Source: Isoetes taiwanensis (lineage: Eukaryota > Streptophyta > Lycopodiopsida > Isoetales > Isoetaceae). Taken from it: a DNA stretch of 64,000 nucleotides. The position numbers and the translations under genes are program-made. The stretch lies in the NCBI GenBank assembly GCA_021234155.1, contig JAJEKV010000033.1, positions 4,879,454 through 4,943,453 of the forward strand, in the 5' to 3' direction. Below the pieces are notes generated by a model. It saw nothing but the letters and a program-made list of their open reading frames with translations. It was not told the origin of the DNA and searched no databases. Below, one piece after another: positions 1 through 11,463 of the stretch (its first letter is position 1; each line of letters starts with the position of its first letter).

Positions 1-1024
1 GGCTACCGACCGCCTTTGATCGACATACTTAGACGAAGCTAGTAAACAAAGTTTGAGAACAATGATAGGATTCCCTATCCCATTTACCATTTCTGAGCCA
101 TTCCGATCCGTAATAACCTTCGCCAAATTTTTACACTATGGCTGAACCCCGACTTGGGTCATGATGTCGATTAGTTCTACCTCCCTAATGTGAAGGACAC
201 ACCAGGAGGGGGGACATAAGGGATGAGGCCGACCGTGACCCAAACTTGGCCCCGGAGGATGACCGCGGGAGATAGAGCGAAATACGCTGCTCGCAGGAGA
301 GCACTGGTACCTGGAGATGGTGGTGGCCAAGTGATAGATGGCAGTGTACATTGAGATTCCCCATACCGGCGGGATGAAGACTCGCAGCTTCATATGGGGG
401 TAGATCCCCTCGACATCGATTGATTATTTAATAACAATCCAAAATTGACATGGCCCGCCCAACCCATCTACCACGAACTTCTTTTCACCGCAGCTAGCAG
501 CGCGTAACATTATGCTCAGTGCTGAAGAAGACCTTAGGAGAGCCCTGAGTTCGGAAGAGCAGAGGATCGAACGGGAGAAGGTGGAGAAGGCCCAGGACAG
601 AGCAGCCAACCCACAGGGGCAGAGCATCGGGAGTGGGCGTGGCTCAATCCCCAACGGAGCACACACAACTATTAAGCACCCAAGGAAGTCCGTGGGTCTT
701 AAGTCCAAAGCAAATCAATACAAGGAAAAACTAAAGACCGCCGGGGCTTTTGGGAAGAACGCTGAAGCTCCACGGAGGCAAAGAACGGGGGATGGGTCCC
801 ACCAGCTGCTGGGGCCAAGATCAGACCGCAAAAAGAGGGCCGCCAAAACCCTCCTCCACAGAGGAAACCTCACCGTACCGCCTGCACTGTCACCCACGGA
901 GATCCAGAAAGTTTCTGTCAACCCAACTTCGATACTTTTAAGCTCCCTTTCGAGGTTGGTTCGAGATTGCCCAGAGTTCAAAGACCGACCTCCGCCCAAA
1001 CTTTTTGCCATTTTGGCATTATAA
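1..1024 (+). pseudogene. Gypsy-1 extra ORF-A remnant (upstream of gag)
   Basis: This matches the Gypsy-2 block at 36952-38050. The longest surviving frame is 512-1024 (170 codons, start MLSAEEDLRR). It is charged and Glu/Arg-rich at first, then basic with a GSGRGSIP-like stretch. I recognise no domain. Upstream, 1-420 keeps short pieces of the same reading (for example an IDIL-like piece and an IGFPIPFT-like piece) in shifting frames. A coding role is inferred from the aligned Gypsy-2 copy, which has longer partial frames here. An untranslated leader full of chance ORFs cannot be excluded. Confidence 0.4.
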
Positions 1025-1358
1025 GAGGTCATGGAGGCCATCTTAGTGGCACTTTTGGTGATGCCAATCTTTGCGCAATCCACGCAAAGAGGGTCACCAT
1101 CATGCCTAAGGATTTAGCCCCTCGCCTGCTAGGATTCTGGGAGCATCCTAGCATATTTTGGACGAAAACCTTCCGTGATTGTAAATATTTTTTTTTTTTT
1201 GATTTAATAAAAAACTTTTGTTTTGTATTAAGAACCTTTTATTTTGTGTTAAATACGAAAAATGTCAAGGCCAAAGATAATAAAAGGATTAAAAGGATCT
1301 TCAAAGTTTCATTTCATTTGTCATATCTGCTTTTCTTGCTTCCTCCTTCCTTCTAGCC
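1025..1358. other. Gypsy-1 spacer between ORF-A and ORF-B
   Basis: No gene is supported here. It is AT-rich with a T run near 1189 and an ATTTAATAAAA-like element near 1202, as found at 38238 in Gypsy-2. It resembles a transcript 3' end followed by a short leader for the next block. Confidence 0.4.
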
Positions 1359-2693
1359 ATGACAAAATGCACCGACCTTCTCGCATGGTATCAAGATCGG
1401 AGAGCATTGGGATCCCAAGTGCCCTTCGACCGCTATGGCCCCTTCCTATGCGCCTAGACCTCATCACTAATATGCACGCACCCGATTACGCCGGGTTCTT
1501 AGACTTTACATGGAGGAGATGCTTCCTTTGTGTATCCCTCTTTGGGGATCCTCCCCAAGCTTGTATCTAGAACGGATGGTCCGGATATGCTAGGGGTGAC
1601 ACCCATGTATGATGTAAAGGAAAGCTCGATGGGGCAAGCACCTGCCTGTGTACATCATCGGGGCTGCAATATCTTGAAGTTGCCTTTGCTCTAGCTATCC
1701 TCATGGATCAATACGCTGAGGATGAGACCTTTGCCCGCAGAGGAAGGCAAACTTCCCGATCTTCCGAGGGGGGGGAAGATGAACATATAGGCATGGATGA
1801 CTTCAGCCTTTGGAAGCAATTGGCAGGAGATGCCACCACGCCGAGAGAGTCAGCACGCTTGTCGTATAGATGCCCTTCCAAATATTTATCACCAAGGGCA
1901 AGAATATCTTCTTGGATGATATCATCTCGACCTATCACATGCTGGCCGGATTTAAGCGCCAGAAGGGACCATGTGCTTTATGAGCTAGCTGAGTATTGTA
2001 TGGATGATTTCATCGACTTCGCCTCCTGTTGAGCTTCTCCCTGAGGTGCAGCAGCCTACTCTAGTTCCAGAGACCATAGAGCCACCGAGACTTTGCTACG
2101 GCCTGAACTGGTGATGCAGAACCGCCTCTCAACCCCTCACCGGATGCCTTTACAAATATGGGGACCCTCATGTTCCAAACGTTAACATGGTTGAGGTTCC
2201 TTCCGATTCGATGAAGAGGGAGAGGACCTATACCATAATCCCCGCTTCATTTGAAGGAAGAGCAGAGAACTAAAGGGAGGAAGAAGTCCCTTGGGACTTA
2301 GACAAGGAGGTGGCCGTCAGACCCACAAGGGAAGGTATTGGGAAACCACCTTACCCGCTTTTATCTTTTTTATAGCCCGAGATTTAGGGCCGAGGTGAAG
2401 CTTCATGGTGGACCCTCCGCTCTTTCCACATTGGCCGCATAAGAAGCTTCCCTATCGCGGCGCTTACCTATGTACTGCATTTAATGATCTTGCCCTAACA
2501 AATTTTGGGGGCAAGACATTGCACCGGATGAGCATGAAGCTCTCCCACGCAGCCCCCTTGGTCGCTGCTTATCCGCCGAGGTTGCTTCCATCGCTGCTAC
2601 CACAAGAGACCCGTGGGTGACTTCTATTTACACCGATCGGGCCGCCACCACCTCCCTGGTCTACAAATGAAGAGGGAGGACCTAGCTCCTAAA
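1359..2693 (+). pseudogene. Gypsy-1 extra ORF-B remnant
   Basis: Counterpart of 38401-39768 in Gypsy-2. It begins at an ATG in a TDLLAWYQ-like context and ends at the conserved proline-rich tail before a TAA near 2691. Pieces include 1703-2032 (acidic, containing a GMDDFSLWKQ-like stretch) and a segment at 2405-2620 containing LPYRGAYLCTAF. The reading changes frame many times. The function is unknown and I recognise no family. The two copies share order and wording, which supports one protein of roughly 430-450 residues in the ancestor. Confidence 0.4.
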
Positions 2694-2899
2694 TAATTGT
2701 ATCACGATATTGTATTGCATATACATGTAGAATTTTGGTTTGGCAGCTTAGCCATTCTATAGTTATGATAAACCATCTCTTTATCAATTGATTTTGTTTC
2801 AATGAATACAATTGAAATCTTCCATGATGCGCTTTTCTATCCGTTAGAGCTAGGGCATGACAAAATTGTTCAATGTTCTATATTCATTCCTATCGCCTT

Positions 2900-3201
2900 A
2901 CGTAAGAAACACCGAGGAATATGAGGAGAGGATTACGACCGATCCGGAGGGATGATCCAGGTCACCCCCACCGACTATGGCCAAAGGTATGGGAGTACCC
3001 TGAATGGGACGGTTACGCAGATGGAACCCAAGGCCACCGTGGGAGCCCTCCTATGACCCAGCCAAAGGGATGGAGATAGTTAACATTCTCGTGGAACGCC
3101 ACCACGACGATCTAAAGCAAACTCTTTCACGCTACATGGGACTATTGGGACATGTCCAGTGCACTAAGCTTTCAAGGACGCCAATGACCACCTGCGGGTA
3201 A
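2900..3201 (+). pseudogene. Gypsy-1 extra ORF-C remnant
   Basis: Counterpart of 39985-40300 in Gypsy-2. The conserved core around DPAKGMEIVNIL is readable at 3050-3100 in the frame of 3004-3201. It is acidic and probably helical, with no recognised domain. In Gypsy-2 a splice-acceptor-like pyrimidine-rich TTACAG precedes this block; here the same spot reads TTACGT, so the acceptor is lost or miscalled. Confidence 0.35.
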
Positions 3202-3689
3202 ATCTTTCATGCATTAAGGAGGCTTTTCAATCTCCTTATTATTAGCAACGCTAGATTACCAATCAGAATAGTTCAGTTCCGCACCTATACAAGCTCGCGT
3301 AGGGTCAGTGATGGAAAGTGTTCCTATTCCGATCTTGTAATTTCCTTTAAGCAACCCCTAGGTCCTGGGCCTCTTCAGCTTTGTTCGCTTGTTGTGTGTG
3401 AGTTGAACTTAAATCTCCAATGTATAATGTCCGCCCTGTACTTAATCTTTGTATCAACTTGTGTTACTATCAATGTAATCAACTATAATAGAATGACTGC
3501 TTCCACCAGTATAAGAATCTTTTGCCGTTGTAATTTTTTCTTGTATTCTTTTCTAACTGATCCCAAAATGACATTGTTGTGAGACCTACGTCACCATAAG
3601 TCGGCTTTATACCTTTTGTATGCCGGATATAGACTGCACTCGCAACGCCGCCAGTAGACGCCTCAAATGCCGCCGCCGCCGTAGACTAA
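3202..3689. other. Gypsy-1 non-coding spacer before gag
   Basis: There is no supported gene. It aligns with 40301-40721 of Gypsy-2, which is also non-coding and AT-rich. Confidence 0.4.
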
Positions 3690-4530
3690 CACCAACAAGA
3701 ACTTATGCTAATGAAGAGGCAATTAGGTGAGTTGCAAGCTGCATGTGTTGCATGCCAATCCACCCCAGCATATACAAGAAGACGGACCGGAAGTTACCTC
3801 CGCCACCGCCAAGTCCACCTGGCACGACCAGCCATTTCCACCGAAACCAGCCGTAGACGGCACGTAGGGGACCCTCGCTCTAAACGCCGCCGGAGTTCCT
3901 AGTGGATAGCCACCACCTCCTCACAATCAGCCACTTCCGCGGTTCCGAGTCGCCGGTATCACCGGTGACCATGCAAAGCCGGATAAGGAATACCGCAAGA
4001 TTGCTGATACCGCCATAACAAGTATATGGAAGAATAGAAAATCGCCCAGCCCATGGGAAATCTAGAGGCGGACTGAATGCGTAGTCCCCGGTTGGACGAA
4101 ATGAAAGAATTTGAGAACCTATGGCATGACGTAAAAGGATACATTGCCACCACGAACCTTACAAAAGAGCCGCCTGATTTGGTGGAAGGGCTATGCTAGA
4201 GCCAAGCATCCGATAGAAGCAAATGCAAATTTAAAAGTTTGCAAAAGCTTTTAAGTCGCATTATGTGCCCCGCGGCGCACAAATGCCAACAAATTCAAAC
4301 CTTCTATAGGTTAGAGAGTGTATGGGTATGCTGCCTCAAAGCTTTACATCGATGAATTTATGCACCCGAGGTCAGATGTACCAGTATGAATGAAAAGAGA
4401 AAGCAAAGAGGGTTATATTGAAGGGTTGGCCCCATCAATTAAACGAATGGTTAAGGCCATAGACCAAATCGGGCTAAGTGAGGTCGAGGCTAAAGCATTG
4501 AGCCCCCTCGAGGAGGACACACCAAAGAAC
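3690..4530 (+). pseudogene. gag: Gypsy-1 gag remnant
   Basis: It aligns with Gypsy-2 gag (40722-41580). Readable pieces include the LMLMKRQLGELQA stretch near 3705, the RRRSS basic stretch near 3890, the AESWLDEMKEF-like region near 4090 with frame breaks, and EGLAPSIKRMVKAID at 4420-4470. The last piece matches the C-terminal end of the retrotransposon gag domain seen in Gypsy-2. Gag would form the virus-like particle in the cytoplasm. It is broken by many indels and cannot make a full product as written. Confidence 0.65.
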
Positions 4531-4754
4531 CGCCAAGATCCGCCTCCGCCCTCCATACTCGGCAGCCCACGCCGCCCCACACCTTACAAAACCCCGCCGC
4601 CAAGTCCGGCCCCCTCAAAGCAGAACCCTTATGGCCACCACAAAGAAAGTCACCTTCAAAGATGGCCGATAAGCGTAACAATGTCCAGAAGGAAGTTCGA
4701 AACCTCTACGCCTATTCCTAAAGAGGCCCGAGAACAGCTCCGCCGGTGATAAGG

Positions 4755-5010
4755 CATGCTACAGGTGTATGCGTCTGGCACTTTATGCAATTGTCCTTAT
4801 GTCACGCCAGATCACTACCGGCCATGGTGGCCGGACCCTCGACACGACCTTGAGTCAACACAACCCGCCGAGGAGGAGGCTCCAGCAGTACATTCACGGT
4901 ATGCCTCATATCCTTGCAGCTATAGAAACCCGCAATGCTGAAAGTCAGAGTCACGGCCATTTCTACTATAGGTCAAGTAGACGTTAGCCTTTGTAATTTT
5001 ATGGATACCT
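4755..5010 (+). pseudogene. Gypsy-1 protease region remnant
   Basis: It aligns with the Gypsy-2 aspartic protease (41830-42145). The catalytic D-T-G-S segment of Gypsy-2 corresponds to 5000-5015 here, where the reading is GATACCTGAAGT, so the active-site triplet is interrupted by a stop. The pieces that can be followed are too short to give function. Confidence 0.5.
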
Positions 5011-5304
5011 GAAGTACACATAATTTTGCTTCTCCCAGAATGGCCTGTGTCTTACAAAATTTTTGAAACATTGAGGTCCCGACTAAGCCCGTCACCTTCA
5101 GCCATGGTAAGATCGACATACCATGGCCGCCGATCAATCTCAAGATGCAAGCCTGCGCACCAATTGCCTTTGGGTGCCGAAGTTGATGGATATTGGCAAC
5201 ACGACCTCATTGTTGGTATGGAATTTTGGCATCCGCAAAAGCCAACATAGAAATCAGATAGTTTTAGAGCCGTGTACTAAACCTACCAAAGAAGGCCTGC
5301 ACTG

Positions 5305-6470
5305 CATGAGTCCTCCGCAGTTGGCAGGCAGAGCTCAAGAAGCAACTCCAAGAGTTACTAAACCTAGGTTTCATTCGACCTAGTGTTTCGCTTTTTGGCC
5401 TCCTATTCTTTTGTTAAGAAAAAGGACGGCCCTTGAGGATGTGTATTGATTATCGGCAACTCAACAAGCATACCATCAAGAATCGCTATGCCTACCTAGA
5501 GAGCTGATGATCTAATGGACCCTTTGCAAGGCCAAATAAAAGATTGATCTACCTGCCCTGATACCATCAAATAAGGATTAAAGAGGAGGACATCCATAAA
5601 TCTGCTTTTCAGACTAGATATGGGCATTATGAGTTTACAAGCTATGCCTTTGGCTTAACTAATGCCCCAAAGAACTTTCATGCGATTGATGAATGATGTC
5701 TTCCCACGCATTTGGATGATTTTGTTGTTATCTTTTTGACGACATTATCATCTATAGTAAGACCCTAGAGGAGCATGAGAAACATCTTAGATTAGCTCCT
5801 ACAAAGCTAAGGCCATCAGCTCTATGCCAAGTTCTCTAAGGCGTGTTTGCCAATTCAAGGTCGGTTATTTGGGCCATGTCATTTCTACAGAGGGAATTGC
5901 TGGCAGATCCCAAGAGAAAGATAGAGGCTATAAGGGAATGGCCTATTCCGAAATGTTTTCGAGGTCCTAAGTTTCTTGGGATTAGCAGATATTATCGAAA
6001 TTTGTAAAGGATTTTGTAAAGATTGCAGCACCCCTACAAATCTTACAAAGCATGAGAAGGTGAAAGATTGATAGAGCACCGAAGGCAAAGGTTCAAAAAA
6101 AGTTTCCAAAGCAGCTTAAGGGTGCCTTTAACGCCTGTACTAGTTCTCACACATTGCCCGATCCCCGAGAAGGATAAACTAGTGGCAACCCATGCCGCAA
6201 GATTGCCACCGGGATTCCTAATGCGTGAAGGGGAGGGTTATTGCCTATGATTCAAAGAAATGAACGAGACGGAGCAACGATATACCCTACCCATGATCAA
6301 GAATTATTAGCCGTTGTCCGAGCCCTCGGGCGGATATGGAGACATTACCTTCTCGAAGGAGATTCCCAGCTTGACACCTGGATCATTAAAGTCTCCGCTA
6401 TTTATCCACCCAAATTACCTCAACCTCCGCCGAGACGATGGATGGAATTTCGAGGAATATGATTTTGAGA
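5305..6470 (+). pseudogene. pol: Gypsy-1 reverse transcriptase-RNase H remnant
   Basis: The DNA is colinear with 42393-43530 of Gypsy-2. Recognisable in shifting frames are the [14 protein letters not shown]-like start, the [17 protein letters not shown] segment, the region equivalent to the F-F-D-D catalytic motif at about 5740, and the RNase H tail near 6290 ([13 protein letters not shown]). At the catalytic motif one base is missing relative to Gypsy-2, so the frame is lost there. The enzyme would copy element RNA into DNA. This copy is inactive if the sequence is right. Confidence 0.75.
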
Positions 6471-8105
6471 TTATGTATAAGCCCTGGGTAAGCACAATGT
6501 GGTTAAGTGATGCGTTGTCACGTCCATTCCTTGGTGACCAACCCATTGTAATGCCATTTCTACACTCACCGCTGAGTTTGGGAAACGGACAGAGCAGACC
6601 TTGGCCACGGATCCGAGTTCTCGCGGACGCTTGGGATAGTTTGGCTAAGGAAGCTCGCAGACGATAAGGAGAGCTAAGCCTTCGCGGCGATATAAGAAAG
6701 AGGGCAACTTATTATATCACAAGGATAAGTTGTGTGTACCGAGACTTCGAGTGCGAAAGCTAATCCTCCACGACACACACAACAGCCTCTATAGCCGGAC
6801 ATGCGGTTTATGAAAACCTACTTTAAGATTCGCGCCCAAATTTTCGGCCTTCTATGAAAAAGGACATTGCCGCAGTACATTAAGCAAAGGTCGTGTGTCG
6901 CCAAAACCAAAGCTGAGCAGCTTAAGGATTCCAAAGAAGTTGCAACCTCCTCGGATGTGCCCAATGCCAAATGGGAAATGATAACCATGGATTTCATCGG
7001 GCCTTCCACGACCTCCGTGGATATGATGCCTTAATGGTAGTGGTCGCATAAATTGTCGAAAATGGCTCATTTTCTTGCCATGTCGCATCACGATACAACC
7101 TTTGATACCGCCCGCCATTTGCCAAGGAGATCTTCGATTGCACCTTAATGCCACGAAGTTATTATATCCGGCCATGGATCCCAAAATTGTAAGTGCATTC
7201 GAAAGATTTCTTTGCCACCATCCAGACCGCTCAAGCTTGCTATGAGCACGTGATATCATCCTCTGCATCTGATGGTCGTGACAGCCGCATCTCAATCGCA
7301 TTATAGAAGATATGCTACGCAAATAACGCAGGTGGAGTAAGCAATCACAATGGGCTGACTATATTTATCCGGTCGAATTTGCCTACAACAAAGATGAAAC
7401 GTGAGTCTTCTAGAATGTCTCCCTTCATGATAAATTATGGTTACCAATGCCTTACGGCCACACATGGCATAATCCCCGCTTCTAAGGTGGAGGTTTCTCA
7501 ACAACTCCTCTTGAAAATGCAAGCTTTTGTTGAAGAAGTTCGTGGGTTACTTATTAGCCGCTACGCGTAAGAGTGTAGCCGATAAACACGTAACCCCACA
7601 CGCTTCCGTGGGTGAATCAGTTTGGCTTAAGATTAAGGTAAAGCAAGCTGCTTAAAGAGATTGGCAATCGCGAAGCAGTTGGCACCCGCATGGGCCGGAC
7701 CGCTCAAAATTACCGAGCGCAGTTGGAGCGTGCATATCGCTTGATTTGCCGCCTTGAAGATCCACAAGGTCTTTCACGCCGCCTTTCAAAACAACACACA
7801 CCCCGATCCGTGGGAGGTTTTGGACACCCCAACCTCCTCGAATTCGACAGAGGAGTACTGAAATAGTGCCCCAAGCTCTTCTTGATCGAGCTTATAAACA
7901 AAACCGTAAGGACTCAAATGTTGCAATATTTGGTTATGGAAGCACTTACCAGCTTGAGGATGCTACTTGGGTCATGAAGATAGACCTTGACAAGCATTAT
8001 CCCGGACTTCATGCTAGAATCTCAAGGTCACATTATCAACGATGCTATCAACCCGCACCGGGGTAAGTTTGGAAACTTGATTGCCAAGGGTAGCTTTAGA
8101 GGGGT
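6430..8105 (+). pseudogene. Gypsy-1 integrase-chromodomain remnant
   Basis: It aligns with 43533-45206 of Gypsy-2. Readable are the LYHKDKLCVP-like part, the HHCC zinc-binding region near 6780-6900, the central catalytic region near 6985-7320 with frame breaks, and the C-terminal chromodomain near 7890-8000, including YQLEDATWVMKIDLDKHYP in the frame of 7866-8066. Chromodomains target chromovirus integration to marked chromatin (family knowledge). Frameshifts are numerous. Confidence 0.7.
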
Positions 8106-8574
8106 AGATGCATCCTAAATAATAATAGTTACCGATGATGAGATCACCTTGTGTTCTTTAGGACGGGTGGTACCATTAATGTTGACCTGATCACGACTTG
8201 CTTGCAAAGCATATAATAATAGTTCATGGTTCATCTCGCTATAATGGGAACTTGACCATTCCCTAGGTGCGCAAAGGAATTGCAAACCATAGACATGATA
8301 GGTTCCCTAGTAGGTAAAGTTGTCTTTAATTATTATAAGGGGTATCCCTTCAACCACAATTTAATTCTACCTAGTCTACACGTCTATTTTGTTGTTACTC
8401 TAACTTTTGATATTGGACTTCTATCCTGAACAATTTGACTATGATGATCATGTGAAATGCACCCTCTAAGCTTAAACCTTTCAACTTTAAAGTTTTAATA
8501 TATTATCTTCCTGAAATAAGGAATTACCTTCCTTCATAATAAACATAACCCCTAATGCCGAGGACGATAATTCT
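8106..8574. other. Gypsy-1 3' non-coding region before the PPT
   Basis: There is no gene. It is AT-rich and colinear with 45207-45676 of Gypsy-2. Confidence 0.55.
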
Positions 8575-8587
8575 AAGAAGGGGAGAA
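8575..8587 (+). promoter_or_regulatory. Gypsy-1 polypurine tract
   Basis: The purine run AAGAAGGGGAGAA lies directly before the TGTGACG start of the 3' LTR and is identical to the Gypsy-2 tract. It primes plus-strand DNA synthesis. Confidence 0.8.
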
Positions 8588-9168
8588 TGTGACGCCCCAA
8601 GCATTTATACCAGATATGTATAAATACATTGACATCGCCACCCAAGATAAATACGCCACCATGGGGTATGGTAAAAACCTAGGGGTTGACCTAAAAGGGA
8701 TTTAATTAGCTATGTTAATAAAACATTAAGGATAATAACCCATGATTAAGGAAAATTAATAATAATTAAGCTAATTATGGTTTGGGAAGGCACCACCGGC
8801 CAAACCGGGATTGCACAAGATGGTAAAATGCTAATTGATCCAATTAGGGTGGATCACCACCCCATATCAACCTTAATCGACTCCGAAATGACTAAGGAGC
8901 GCTTGAGCTTCCAAGAACTGTTGTTTAATTTCACCAAATCAAATGAACAATCATTAGTCGACACCGCCACCCCAAGAAAAGACTATGGAAGCCCCTCACG
9001 ATAACGTTCCTTACCAAACACCCGTTAGTAGTAGTTTAGTTGTGTTTTGTAGATAGTAATCAGAAGTAATTTTTGCCGATTGTCTTTGTTGAGATTAACC
9101 CTTCTCCGGTAAGTAGGGATTACATTTCAATTAAGGAATGGTAACTCATAAGGAATTGGTTGATGTAT
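8588..9168 (+). repeat. Gypsy-1 3' LTR, first part, cut by gap
   Basis: It starts TGTGACG and follows the first third of the Gypsy-2 LTRs. It stops at the N run at the point equivalent to about 35163 or 46262. Compared with the two Gypsy-2 LTRs, the differences cluster where those read CAG or CTG. Confidence 0.85.
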
Positions 9169-9181
9169 NNNNNNNNNNNNN
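9169..9181. other. Assembly gap (13 N)
   Basis: Thirteen unknown bases join a truncated LTR on the left to the middle of a LINE reverse transcriptase on the right. The gap size is probably a placeholder, so the two sides need not be neighbours. Confidence 0.95.
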
Positions 9182-10530
9182 TCATTAGTAACATTGGAGT
9201 CAAGCGGGGGTGTCCACTTTCTCCAACACTTTTTTTGGAATATATGTTGATCAATTGGAGGATGGATTTACAACAACAAGGTGGAAGAGGGACCACTGAT
9301 TCTTTTGGGTATATACTCTCATTGTTGCTTTATCTGATGATATTTGTGATATTTGCTAAACGGTGAAAGACAAACAACAACATATCAATCTCAACACTTG
9401 CTTCTTGCAAAATCTGAAGGTATTGGTAAATTTGAATAAGACTAAGATATTAGTTTTGGTGTGAGATCACCCAATTTTGATTTTACTATAATGAGCAACA
9501 AATAAAGATTTGTGATACCTATAGGTATCTTGGTTTGATAGTTGATCATAACTATGAGCTGGAATCATGCATGGAGCATAGGACAAATCTTTGAGCAAAA
9601 CCCTTTATGCAATGCAAAGGAAGTGTTGGAAGGCAAATATCAATTGGAAATGAGTAAAATATGCTCTATGATATGCTTGTGGCGATGTAATTCTATATGG
9701 ATGTGAAACATGGGGTAGGGATTGTCACCCATATATGGAAAGAGTAGAAAAACTAAAAAAGTTTATTTTAGCTGAGAAGTTGGGTGTTAAAAATTAACTT
9801 CAGAAGTATCCTATGATGGCGTTTGAAACTGGTATGTGGCCATTAGAAGCACTTTATTGCACTCTAAAGTATCGATTAAAAGTACAAAATGGATGCACAA
9901 AAGGTTACCTAAGCTTGCCATTGTCTGATACTATGAAGGGTTGGTATCACGAATATCGATAAATGGCTCGGAAATGGGGGATGTGGTTAAATAAGAAATT
10001 CTGATGATAGTAAACGGGTTGAGAGAATGGATGGTGGAAAAATCTATACTACTCTATGGCATGATCAAAGGTACAAAGGAAAGTTTACAAGACCATTATT
10101 AACCACGAACTTCAAGTTGCACCACATTTGGGGAGTAAGATGACTTACTATAAACGACATTTACTAGATTCGTTTGAGTTCACATCATCTAGGGGGTGGA
10201 GGAATGGCGGATGGGGTAATTTCCCTAAAGCAGACCCTTGTAGGGTTTGTGATGATGAAATAGAGGGATGAAGAACACTTTGTCTTGAAGTGTCCTGCAT
10301 ATCAAAACTTGAGGCGTAAGAATAATATACCTCAGAGTTTCATTACATACATTCTTTATGCTACCATTGGAAAATATATGTAACTATTTGATAGATGGTT
10401 GGAAAGTGAAGAATTAGCTGTTAAAAACTACAAACAATTGTTGAGTTATATGAGATGAGGGAGAGGGACAATGATGCTCTAATGGAGGCTCATTTTGATC
10501 AAAGATGGATGATAAGCAATTTTGATGTCT
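9182..10530 (+). pseudogene. LINE A ORF2 fragment (RT C-terminal half)
   Basis: Translation of 9182-9363 gives SNIGVKRGCPLSPTLF, followed by LINWRMDLQQQGG where other copies have the IDELESW segment. The Y-A-D-D equivalent lies near 9330 as LYLMIFVI, so the catalytic aspartates are not readable. Further on, a WGRD-like piece near 9715 and a CxxC...EH piece near 10240-10280 match the C-terminal zinc-finger-like end of this LINE family. No intact product is possible. Confidence 0.6.
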
Positions 10531-10533
10531 TAT

Positions 10534-10547
10534 AGACCTGATGGTCT
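10534..10547 (+). ncRNA. LINE A 3'-UTR hairpin
   Basis: The stem AGACC/GGTCT has loop TGAT. The same position in LINE C and LINE D also forms a stem with different bases, so it is probably an RNA element used by the element's RT. Confidence 0.5.
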
Positions 10548-10577
10548 CACGGGACAATAAACACACCATTTTCTTCT

Positions 10578-10580
<3 letters not shown>

Positions 10581-10640
<60 letters not shown>
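10581..10640. repeat. (CT)30 microsatellite
   Basis: Pure CT repeat between the LINE A 3' end and the LINE B 5' end. Confidence 0.99.
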
Positions 10641-10642
<2 letters not shown>

Positions 10643-10649
10643 TACAAAA

Positions 10650-11442
10650 CATGATCGATGGATGCGGTTAAAGGGAATGCGGGCGACCATGGAATTTTAC
10701 TGCGCGGTCTATGAAGATGTCTATGGAAACCTCTGTTCAAAATTTGGTCGATGATCTTAAAACATTCTTGCTTGCTCATGTGCAATCTGAAATAGAAAAG
10801 CCAATGCAAGATGATGGCGAAGCTGGAACAATTTAAGCGGGGTCTTCGATCAGAACTTGAAGCCTTCAAACATGCCATAAAAGCGGGATCTTAAGCAAGA
10901 ACTAGAATGTGTGAAAACTGAATTGGCGATCGAGAAAAACGAAAGTTACCAATGGTTATGTAATCTATGATGGCGGGGAGCGGCATAGCATTCTTGAACT
11001 AAAGCGACAACTATCGGATTTTATGGAAGATCGGGGAGAAGAAGAAGAATCGTTTGCTTAACTACTTTGGTGGGTCTTCAGAAGAAACTGAGAGAAAGTA
11101 CTAAAAAGCAGAGGTAAGTCGGTTTCTTACAAATAAATTGGGCATTGAAGATTGTGGAATAGTGGAAGCTTTTTGGGTAGGCAAATCATTTTTTACGGAA
11201 AACCTAGGCACACCATCGTGAAATTTGTCAGCGAGAGATTACGGGATCACGGTGTTAAAGAAAAAAGTGCATTGAAAGGCCAAGATGTATGGATAAATGA
11301 GGATTTTACCAAGGAGCAATTTATTGACATAAAGGCGAGAAATGCAAAAATACAAAGGCTTGCAAAACAGCGGTCGGGGAAGGCATCTTGGAAGAGAGGA
11401 AAAGTAATAGTGGATAATTCAGTTGATTCAGTGGATGCATAG
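10650..11442 (+). pseudogene. LINE B ORF1 (RRM-like nucleic-acid-binding protein), broken
   Basis: The first ATG follows the CT tract by ten bases. The C-terminal part is open at 11152-11442: IVKFVSERLRDHGV, then LKGQDVWINEDFTKEQF, then a basic tail. This layout (KFL/KFV segment, then R..LKG..VWINEDFT) is the end of the RRM-like ORF1 proteins of L1-type LINEs, which coat the element RNA. The N-terminal half is cut by stops. LINE C carries the same protein with a clearer preceding segment (RALNLRIVGLAE). Identification is by wording to that copy and by family knowledge. Confidence 0.65.
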
Positions 11443-11463
11443 GTAGGCGAGACCACCAAGATT

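Larger units (their letters stand above)
1..9168 (+). mobile_element. Gypsy-1: degraded Ty3/gypsy chromovirus copy, 5' end outside window
   Basis: The whole stretch is colinear with Gypsy-2; base 1 corresponds to about 37040. It runs through the same extra 5' coding blocks, gag, protease, RT-RNase H, integrase with chromodomain, a 3' non-coding region, a polypurine tract and the first 581 bases of the 3' LTR, then stops at the N gap. No 5' LTR or primer site is in view. Small indels occur every few tens of bases, so no long ORF survives. Gypsy-2 aligns throughout and keeps much longer frames, so this is either a decayed copy or a poorly polished sequence. It is non-autonomous as written. Confidence 0.9.
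9182..10580 (+). mobile_element. LINE A, 3' fragment
   Basis: It opens inside the reverse transcriptase at the IGVKRGCPLSPTLF motif (9195-9235), which is the fingerprint of motif 4 in the other LINEs here. The rest is C-terminal RT and connector sequence in broken frames. It ends with the family 3' signature: the hairpin AGACC-TGAT-GGTCT (10534-10547), AATAAA, then a T/C-rich tail that runs into the (CT)n at 10581. The 5' part is lost at the N gap. Confidence 0.75.
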
